Assembly: GCA_022819745.1 (NCBI GenBank)
Contig: JAJEGS010000004.1
Location: 1 to 47,432, forward strand
Origin: Candidatus Latescibacterota bacterium
GTDB taxonomy: Bacteria > Latescibacterota > UBA2968 > UBA8231
DNA length: 47,432 bases
Direction: 5' to 3'
Every line of letters starts with the position of its first letter. Within the stretch, counting starts at the first letter, position 1. A model generated the notes under the pieces. That model did not search any database, was not told where the DNA came from, and worked only from the letters and a program-made list of their open reading frames with translations. Position numbers and translations under genes: made by a program. This document shows positions 41,104 to 47,432 of the stretch, one piece after another.

Positions 41104-42255
41104 ATGGAGGAATGGACGCGCAGGACGTTTATCCAGCAGACGCTTGGCGCGGGTGGTGCGCTGACTTTGGGCTTGTCGTGCGCCCGTCCAGAGGGCGACT
41201 CCGACTCCTTTGCTGGCGGCGAATTGCTGGGGAATCAGAGCTTCCTCGACGGCAAAGAACCCCTGCAACTAGGCGATGGACTCGACGCGCGGTTCCACAC
41301 CGATTTGACCGCGCTCACGCCTGCCACCCTGATCACTCCCAATGAGCACTTCTTTGTGCGCACGCGCTGTTCCGATCTGCTCAATTTTGCCCAGCCGTGG
41401 AAGATCGCGGTGCACGGACTGGTCGAGCGGCCAGTGGAAATCGGTCTGGACGAGTTAAAGCCCTTGGTCAAACCCATGGGCACTGTGCTGTTGGAGTGCG
41501 CCGGCAATCAGCGCCGGCCCTTTGGTTTGATGAGCGCGGCCCAGTGGTCGGGCGTTCCCCTGACCGAGGTACTAGAGAGGCTGAATATCAAAGCCGAGGC
41601 GACTCGCGTCCTGATCTCGGGCTTTGACGAGTACTCAACCAAACCGCACTCTTCGATTCCGGGGGCGAGTTGGGTTTTTACCTTTGCAGAGCTTGAGAAA
41701 TACGGTGCCTTTTTGGCCACTGAGATGAACGGTGAACCGCTGCCGCGCGATCACGGTTTCCCCGTGCGCCTAGTGATGCCTCGGTGGTTTAGTTGCGTGG
41801 ACATCAAATGGGTCAATGAGATTGTTTTGGTCGATAACGGTGCAAGGGCGACGAGTCAGATGCTGGAATTTGCCGGCCGCATCAACCAGCAGGGCACCCC
41901 CAAGCTCGCCAGAGACTTTGACCCCGCGCTGATTGACCAAGCGGCACTGCCCATCCGCGTTGAAAAATGGCGTCTCGCCGAGCGGATCGTCTATCGGGTG
42001 GTCGGCCTGATGTGGGGGGGCGAGCGGCCGACCGACAAATTGATGATTCGGTTCGGCCAGGACCAAGACCCCGTTCCGGTCAACATGCCCTACGCGCAGG
42101 AGACCAACGATACTTGGACGCTCTGGTCTCATGCGTGGGAACCCGCGCGGATGGGGTTCTACGACATTACCATGCACATCGACGACGCTAGCATCAGGAC
42201 GTGGCGGCTCGATCGGGGGCTGCACCGACGGCGGATCTACATCAGACAGGTTTGA
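41104..42255 (+). CDS. Sulfite-oxidase-like molybdopterin-dependent oxidoreductase, Tat-exported
   Basis: A 383-residue enzyme. The N-terminus has a twin-arginine signal (RRTFIQ) followed by a hydrophobic stretch and SCARP, which could be a lipobox. The molybdopterin domain starts near residue 75 (ITPNEHFFVRTRC); LLECAGNQR places the Mo-coordinating cysteine at C132. WFSCVDIKWV is the conserved SUOX-family segment, and a C-terminal Mo-co dimerisation-like domain follows (WRLAERIVYRVVGLMWGG). It would oxidise or reduce a small S or other oxyanion in the periplasm; no c-type cytochrome or heme subunit gene is adjacent. AGGAG at 41091-41095 precedes the ATG. Confidence 0.85.
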   Translation: MEEWTRRTFIQQTLGAGGALTLGLSCARPEGDSDSFAGGELLGNQSFLDGKEPLQLGDGLDARFHTDLTALTPATLITPNEHFFVRTRCSDLLNFAQPWKIAVHGLVERPVEIGLDELKPLVKPMGTVLLECAGNQRRPFGLMSAAQWSGVPLTEVLERLNIKAEATRVLISGFDEYSTKPHSSIPGASWVFTFAELEKYGAFLATEMNGEPLPRDHGFPVRLVMPRWFSCVDIKWVNEIVLVDNGARATSQMLEFAGRINQQGTPKLARDFDPALIDQAALPIRVEKWRLAERIVYRVVGLMWGGERPTDKLMIRFGQDQDPVPVNMPYAQETNDTWTLWSHAWEPARMGFYDITMHIDDASIRTWRLDRGLHRRRIYIRQV

Positions 42256-42261
42256 TGGATA

Positions 42262-45200
42262 ATGGTGCGACACGTGATCTTGGTCGCTGGTTTATTGTTT
42301 GGGTCGGGGATGTGCGCCCTGATCTACCAGATGGTCTGGCTGCGCGAATTCCGCTTTGTCTTTGGTGCTTCTACCCTAGCATCGGCCGCGGTGCTGTCTG
42401 TCTTTCTGGGGGGGCTCGGCGCGGGCGGATTCTGGTTTGGGCGGCGCGTTGACCGCAACCCGCGGCCTTTAGCTCTATACGCCTACCTCGAACTGTTCAT
42501 TGCGGCCTCGGCTGCCCTTACGCCATTGCTGGTGTGGATGGCGCGCGAGTTTTACGTCGCCTTGGGCGGAGTCTTGTCGCTGGGGCCGGTCGCGGCCACG
42601 CTGGTGCGACTCGTGCTAACCGCGTGTACGCTGGCTGTTCCGACCTTTCTCATGGGGGGAACGCTGCCCGCTGCGGCTAGGGCTGTCGGGGGCGATGAGG
42701 ATGCTGGGAGACGCCGGGTCGCCGTGCTGTACGGAATCAATACGCTCGGCGCTGTGACCGGGGCTTTGCTGGCTACTTTCGCGCTGTTGGAACGCCTAGG
42801 GGCCGATGCGACCTTGTGGGCCGCTGCTGCGCTAAACATCATCGTCGGCGGCTGTGCCCTCTGGATTGCGCGCGCCTACCCAGCCGTCTTTGACAAGCAG
42901 GTGTCTGTTGCGCCAGCGATAGATGGAGAGGTGCGGCGCTCTGGCTATGTGCGGTTGCTGATTTTTGCCACTGCCTCAGTGGTCGGGATGGCCTTTCTGC
43001 TCATGGAACTGGTCTGGTACCGGATGCTGGCACCGTTGCTTGGGGGTACGACCTATACCTTTGGCCTCATCCTAGCTGTGGCACTATTGGGGATCGGCTT
43101 GGGGGGGACCGCCTATGCGTTGTGGGGGCGCAAGCGGACTCCTGCGCTCTCTGGGCTGGCGCTGACGTGCATTCTGGAAGCGCTGTGCGTAGCTATTCCC
43201 TTTGCACTGGGCGATCAATTAGCTGTGCTGGCAGGGGGCCTGCGCGAGTGGGGGACGTTGGGTTTTGGTGGACTGGTGCTCTCGTGGTCCGTAGTGGTGG
43301 GTATTGTGGTGCTGCCTACGGCTATTGTTGCGGGGTATCAGTTTCCGCTCCTCATTGCGCTGCTCGGTCCCGGCGCGCGCCAGCTCGGGCTCGACGTGGG
43401 CTGGACCTATGCTTGGAATACACTGGGTGCCATTCTGGGAGCCTTGCTCGGCGGCTTCGTCTTGCTGCCGTGGCTTTCCGCTCCGGGCGCGTGGCAACTC
43501 GTGGTGGTGCTACTCTCGGTTTTGGGAGGCGGTATTGCTGCGTTTGCGTGGGTGAGAGGCGGACGGGAGGGGGAAAGCGCAAGATGGATTGGCCTGAAGT
43601 CGGGGCTAGCCGTCGTCTTAGCCGTGGTCGCCGCTTCCTTATTGTTGGCGACCGGACCCACCGCGGCGTGGCGGCACACTCCGATTGGGGCGGGGCTGAA
43701 AATGCTGGCCAATTTGAATGCCAATGAGATACGGGGATGGATGCAAGGGCAGCGGCGCGCCGTGCGCTGGGAGCGGGAAGGGATTGAAAGCTCGGTGGCC
43801 ATTCGCGTGTCCGACCGGGGGCCGGTGCTTTTCTTGAACGGCAAGAGCGAAGGATCGGCGGTGGGGGACGCCTCCACTCAGATCATGAGCGGGATGATCG
43901 GAGCTATTCTGCATCCGCAGCCGCGGAATGCTCTAGTCATTGGACTTGGGACCGGGTCTACGGCCGGTTGGCTGGCTGCCATCGACGCAATGGAGCGCGT
44001 CGATGTGGTGGAGTTGGAGGCGGCTGTGGTCGAAGCGGCTAGCGCCTTTGAACCGGTCAATGTGAACGCCGTCGGCCACCCCAAGGTGCACACGGTGGTC
44101 GGCGATGGGCGGGAGGTCGTCCTGACCACCCGGCAATCCTACGACCTCATCTTCTCCGAGCCTTCCAATCCCTATCGGGCAGGAGTCGCCAGCCTGTACA
44201 CGCGAGAATTCTACGAGGGGGTCGCCCCGCTGCTGCGGGACGGTGGCCTATTCGCGCAGTGGGTGCAAATGTACGAGGTGGACGAACAGACCATCCGCAC
44301 CATCTACGCGACCCTGAGTTCGGTTTTTGCGCACGTGGAAACTTGGCAGACCCAGCGCGGGGATTTGCTGCTGCTGTCGTCTGCCGGGTCGGTGTCGTAC
44401 GATGTTGCCAGATTGCGCGCCCGAGTCGCTGAGGAGCCCTATCGCAGTGCGCTGGCCGCAGTCTGGCGCACTGCGGACCTCGAAGGCTTCCTCGCCCACT
44501 ACGTAGCCGGCCCCGCAGTGGCGCGCGAATTGGCCCGTGATCAGGCGTTGAATACGGATGATCGCACCTTGGTGGAGTACGCCTTTGCCCGCCATCTGGG
44601 GCTGGGCAGGCATTTCAATATCGAGACGGTGGAAAAATTGGCGCGTGACCGAGGAGAAGATCGACCCCGCGTGACGGGTGGGGACGTGGACTGGGAGTGG
44701 GTTGCAGATCAGCGTCTCGCTTTTCTGATTGGCCAAGGGGAACAAGTTCGCCCGGACCGGTACCCGGATTTGACGGCGCATCAGCGATATCGCCTGAGAG
44801 CCTTATCGGCTTGGTGGGAGGCGAGGTCGCGCAATGGGCTGGCGTGGTGGCAAAGCCAGCCGCGCCAGCCGCAAGGGCTGCACGAAGTGTCGGCTGTGGC
44901 TTACATGATGGCGGTCAACCAGCGCGAGGAAGCCGCTCAGTACATCGAGCAGTTGCGCGACCTCCAGCCCGTTGAAGCGGATGTGGTCTTGGCCATTTTG
45001 CGCACGCTCCAGGGACGGATACCGGACGCAGTCGCCGCACTGGAGTCCGCTTTTGCGGGATACGGCCGCGATCCTTGGGCTTGGCCAGCACTCATGCAGC
45101 GCGGCTTGGCGCTAGCGGTGGACCTCGGCGGCCGGGATGCGGCCCATGCCGAGCGGTTGTACGCGGCGTTGCGTTCTCCGTTTGTCATGGATTACGCGCG

Positions 45201-45411
45201 GGAGACGCGGCTGAATGCGTTGTTGAATTTGGGCTACGAGCTCAATTTTCCGCAGAACTGCATAGAGGTGCTCAACGAGTTGGAACCGCACGTGCCTTGG
45301 AAGCGAGATTTGTTAGAGGCGCGCGTCAAGTGCTACCAAGCCGGAGACCATCCATATCTCGACAGGGCGCGACGCGACCTCGACAAATATCTCGCCTTGG
45401 AGGAAAAGTAA
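42262..45411 (+). CDS. Spermidine-synthase-like/MFS fusion membrane protein with TPR-like tail (2)
   Basis: A 1,049-residue protein of the same family as the one at 29688. About 14 membrane segments occupy residues 1-460 (FGSGMCALIYQMVWLREFRFVFG; later MAFLLMELVWYRMLAPLL). A Rossmann domain lies near 550-720 (ALVIGLGTGSTAGWLAAI, VVELEAAVVEAA, VVGDGREVV). The motif SEPSNPYRAGVASLYTREFY replaces the catalytic D-x-x-DP of spermidine synthase, as in other fused members, so polyamine synthesis is not implied. The last 200 residues are helical repeats. It starts 6 bp after the oxidoreductase and appears translationally coupled to it; no good ribosome-binding site precedes the ATG. Confidence 0.8.
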   Translation: MVRHVILVAGLLFGSGMCALIYQMVWLREFRFVFGASTLASAAVLSVFLGGLGAGGFWFGRRVDRNPRPLALYAYLELFIAASAALTPLLVWMAREFYVALGGVLSLGPVAATLVRLVLTACTLAVPTFLMGGTLPAAARAVGGDEDAGRRRVAVLYGINTLGAVTGALLATFALLERLGADATLWAAAALNIIVGGCALWIARAYPAVFDKQVSVAPAIDGEVRRSGYVRLLIFATASVVGMAFLLMELVWYRMLAPLLGGTTYTFGLILAVALLGIGLGGTAYALWGRKRTPALSGLALTCILEALCVAIPFALGDQLAVLAGGLREWGTLGFGGLVLSWSVVVGIVVLPTAIVAGYQFPLLIALLGPGARQLGLDVGWTYAWNTLGAILGALLGGFVLLPWLSAPGAWQLVVVLLSVLGGGIAAFAWVRGGREGESARWIGLKSGLAVVLAVVAASLLLATGPTAAWRHTPIGAGLKMLANLNANEIRGWMQGQRRAVRWEREGIESSVAIRVSDRGPVLFLNGKSEGSAVGDASTQIMSGMIGAILHPQPRNALVIGLGTGSTAGWLAAIDAMERVDVVELEAAVVEAASAFEPVNVNAVGHPKVHTVVGDGREVVLTTRQSYDLIFSEPSNPYRAGVASLYTREFYEGVAPLLRDGGLFAQWVQMYEVDEQTIRTIYATLSSVFAHVETWQTQRGDLLLLSSAGSVSYDVARLRARVAEEPYRSALAAVWRTADLEGFLAHYVAGPAVARELARDQALNTDDRTLVEYAFARHLGLGRHFNIETVEKLARDRGEDRPRVTGGDVDWEWVADQRLAFLIGQGEQVRPDRYPDLTAHQRYRLRALSAWWEARSRNGLAWWQSQPRQPQGLHEVSAVAYMMAVNQREEAAQYIEQLRDLQPVEADVVLAILRTLQGRIPDAVAALESAFAGYGRDPWAWPALMQRGLALAVDLGGRDAAHAERLYAALRSPFVMDYARETRLNALLNLGYELNFPQNCIEVLNELEPHVPWKRDLLEARVKCYQAGDHPYLDRARRDLDKYLALEEK

Positions 45412-45443
45412 ACGGACTAGACCGCGACAAAGGAGGATAGCTC

Positions 45444-46700
45444 ATGAGACCTGTTATGTTCATGGGACAGATTCAGGCATTTGAAAACGACGGCGCGGAC
45501 TATATTATCGACCGCCTGTGGGATGGGGGCATTAGGGAATTGGTGCTGGGCGATTTGATTTTGCGGCAAGGCGAGACTCAGGGTCCTTCCTTTGCCCCCA
45601 ATGTGGATTTTTACCAAGGCTGTGAAAAACAGCCGCCGCAACTGCCCACTGACCTAGAGGCGTCGAGCCGCATTTTCGGCGATGCGGTAAAAGCCGCCGC
45701 GGACAAGGGGTTTGCCATCTACTTCCACGATTGGGGACAGTTCGGCTGGTTCGAATCGGGCTCGTGTCTGAACAATCCCGAGCAGGTGCGCTACGGCTTG
45801 GCGCGCACCCGGGACACTTTTGCCCAATATCCCGACACCGGCGGTTTTGTGCTCGACGGCCCCGAATACGGCTACGAAATCGAGCCGGGACACCGCAGCG
45901 ATATATTCGGGTGTTTCTGTCGGCACTGCGAGAACAAGGCGCGAGAGTTGGGTTGCGATTTTACCGCCATGCAGGAAGCGGCCGAGCGCCTGCGGGCTCG
46001 CCTGAGCGCATTGAGTCCGGCTGTGATGCGCGGTTTTATCGAGGCGCAGACCGGGCCTTTTGACGCGGTGGATTTGCTCTTGCAGGAGCCCGCGCTCTTC
46101 GACTGGATTCGCTTTAAAACCACGTGTATCGAGCACTACGTGGGTGCATTTTACCGCGGTGTCAAAGAGATTGATCCGAAATTGAAACTGGCCTGCGGCC
46201 CCCGCATCTCGGCTTTTGCGCCGCTGACTGGATACAATTATCGGCGCTTGGGTGAAGTGACCGATTTTATCGCCCCCAAGCTCTACTTTTGGCAGCATGG
46301 TATCGACGGGCTGAAGGGGACGGTATTCCGCTACGCCAAAACGCTGGTGGAACTGAACGAGGGTGTGGACGAGGGGTTGGCGCTGGATTTTGTCTTTAAA
46401 CTGTTCGGCTTCACCATGCCCGGCGTGCGCACCCTAGACGAATTGTCGGCACCGCTCAACGAAGCCTTTTTCCGCGAGACCGTACCCGGGGAAATCGCCA
46501 AGATGATTTTCCGCACTGGTCCAGTGGAGCGCCTCAAACCTTGGGTCGGCCTGCATCACGGCGGGGTGCGGATCTCGTCCAACGAACTCGAATTGCTCTT
46601 GCAGGCCATTGTCGCCAGCGGCCTGCAAAGCCTCATCTACTGGCACTACTCGGACATGAGCGAAGAGGAATGGCAGGTACTGCAAGGATTTATTAGCTGA
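45444..46700 (+). CDS. Putative TIM-barrel glycosidase-like protein
   Basis: A 418-residue protein without signal peptide. It has the strand-helix pattern of a (beta/alpha)8 barrel: VMFMGQIQAF at strand 1, FAIYFHDWGQFGW, GGFVLDGPEYGYE, then LKLACGPRI, FIAPKLYFWQHG, WVGLHHGGVRI and LIYWHYSDMSEEEW at the end. The acidic GPEYGYE and the later EITD-type positions are candidate catalytic residues. CFCRHCENKA is an unexpected CxCxxC cluster at about residue 155 that may bind metal. It resembles hypothetical glycosidases of uncultured bacteria. GGAGG precedes the ATG, and the next gene starts one base after its stop. Confidence 0.68.
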   Translation: MRPVMFMGQIQAFENDGADYIIDRLWDGGIRELVLGDLILRQGETQGPSFAPNVDFYQGCEKQPPQLPTDLEASSRIFGDAVKAAADKGFAIYFHDWGQFGWFESGSCLNNPEQVRYGLARTRDTFAQYPDTGGFVLDGPEYGYEIEPGHRSDIFGCFCRHCENKARELGCDFTAMQEAAERLRARLSALSPAVMRGFIEAQTGPFDAVDLLLQEPALFDWIRFKTTCIEHYVGAFYRGVKEIDPKLKLACGPRISAFAPLTGYNYRRLGEVTDFIAPKLYFWQHGIDGLKGTVFRYAKTLVELNEGVDEGLALDFVFKLFGFTMPGVRTLDELSAPLNEAFFRETVPGEIAKMIFRTGPVERLKPWVGLHHGGVRISSNELELLLQAIVASGLQSLIYWHYSDMSEEEWQVLQGFIS

Positions 46701-46701
46701 C

Positions 46702-47313
46702 ATGACAGAATTCTCTTTTGCGCACTCCCGACACTTTCCCCGCACTGACCTCGCCGCGGATACGGTCTTGGTGGTGCCGGATGGTCTCCAAGCGACCTCA
46801 CCCGTTGTGCAACTTCAGGATGCTATCGCCGCTGTGGGAGGGCGGGTGCCCGACATTGTAGGGCAGCGGGATTTTACCGAGACGCTTTTTAGTAGTGTGC
46901 AGGTGATCGCCTGCGGCAATATGACGAACAATGCCGCGCTGCGGCGGCTCTACACGGCCCGCTGCTGTTTTGTCGATACCTTCTTCCCCGGCGAGGACGG
47001 CTATTTTGTCAAGTCGATTTCAGATCCCTTTGGCTATGGCAAGAACTGTATCGCTCTCGGGGCCAGTAGCCGGGAAGGGCTGTTGGCGGCCTTTGCGGTG
47101 TTCGAGGACTTGGTCCGCACCAGTCCCGAGGATCTGGACCGGGTACACGCCGCTCAGTTCCAGCATTCTCTTCCTCCGTTTCCCGAGGAAGCGCAACTAG
47201 AGAGTATGGTGCAGGACGATCTCAAGACTTGGGAAGGCGCTTGGGTCTCCACGCCTTTTCGGGGTGGTCGGGTGGAGAGTTACGCTTGGTATTACAAGTG
47301 GTCCCAAAACTAG
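46702..47313 (+). pseudogene. N-terminal fragment of a larger glycosidase-associated protein, truncated by an inverted-repeat element
   Basis: This 203-codon frame encodes an alpha/beta domain with VIACGNMTNNAALRRLY, FPGEDGYFVKSISDPFGYG and IALGASSREGLLAAF. These motifs match the N-terminal domain found at the start of larger bacterial polysaccharide-acting proteins, where it precedes a catalytic barrel. Here the frame stops shortly after, at the codons that form the left end of an inverted repeat (47300-47311), so the protein is probably cut short. It starts one base after the previous gene's stop. The last residues (KWSQN) come from the repeat. Without the missing part no enzymatic activity is expected. 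Confidence 0.6.
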
Positions 47314-47432
47314 CGTCGGGCCGCATCAAAGGCCGTCAAATGCTTTGGTATTGAGCGTTTTTCATAGGGCAAGACGCTCTTGATCCGACGCTTTTTCTCC
47401 ACACAAGGAACCGAACCCGGAGTTTTGGGACC
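47300..47432. mobile_element. MITE-like element with 12 bp terminal inverted repeats
   Basis: GGTCCCAAAACT (47300-47311) is repeated inverted as AGTTTTGGGACC (47421-47432), exactly at the end of the window. Inside, AGCGTCGG (47312-47319) is matched by CCGACGCT (47385-47392). No gene is present in the 133 bp. The nested symmetry and short length suggest a miniature inverted-repeat element, but the flanking target duplication cannot be tested because the window ends. Bases 47314-47432 hold nothing else I can support. Confidence 0.5.

Noticed and set aside
1..47432. tRNA, rRNA, phage or conjugation genes
   Set aside because: I looked for cloverleaf-like segments, integrases, structural phage proteins and relaxases and found none I could support.

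Overview
This 47.4 kb window is GC-rich bacterial DNA with long same-strand gene strings, many GTG/TTG starts and ATGA/TTGA start-stop overlaps. The gene content is a run of secreted proteins ending in FlgD-like Ig domains (PNPFTPNGDGIND signature), a DUF6785-type membrane protein, spermidine-synthase/MFS fusions, a phytanoyl-CoA dioxygenase remnant, DUF4091 and other glycosidase-like proteins, and IS630-type elements. That profile is most like Candidatus Latescibacterota or a neighbouring uncultured FCB-group phylum. This placement is inference; there is no rRNA or tRNA gene to anchor it.

Layout. 1-635: right end of an IS630-family element that has landed in an already deleted N6-adenine DNA methylase pseudogene. 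915-4476: Gfo/Idh oxidoreductase, unknown protein, class A beta-lactamase-like serine hydrolase and amidohydrolase. 4528-5246: a VapBC toxin-antitoxin pair with a recognisable promoter and operator. 5335-9602: a tightly overlapped sugar-type ABC importer operon (binding protein, two permeases, a 54-residue membrane protein, ATPase). 9603-13060: a lower-GC accessory island with an FN3-LRR-leishmanolysin lipoprotein gene cut in two by a 1,086 bp IS630 element. 13061-17183: a second importer-type ATPase, a parvulin-type PPIase lipoprotein and an SGNH hydrolase. 17466-36751: the surface-protein block, comprising a CBM9-like protein, five discoidin/FlgD-tail proteins, a 908-residue predicted outer-membrane protein, a DUF6785 transporter-like protein and a spermidine-synthase/MFS fusion. 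36859-47313: TPR lipoprotein, DUF4091 glycosidase-like protein, PhyH remnant, sulfite-oxidase-like enzyme, a second MFS/spermidine-synthase fusion, a TIM-barrel glycosidase-like protein and a truncated protein ending in an inverted-repeat element at the window edge.

How it may work together. The window looks devoted to carbohydrate capture and processing: surface proteins with carbohydrate-binding folds, an outer-membrane partner, a periplasmic folding lipoprotein, glycosidase-like enzymes, and an ABC importer feeding sugar-oxidising and hydrolase genes. The most unusual part is 17466-36751, where five secreted proteins share one architecture and a conserved C-terminal tyrosine next to one predicted barrel protein. 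This is a candidate undescribed surface-display or glycan-handling system. Two of its members are near-identical 2.5 kb direct repeats about 7.27 kb apart. Both window ends fall in mobile-element sequence, so the window may be a whole assembly contig broken at repeats.
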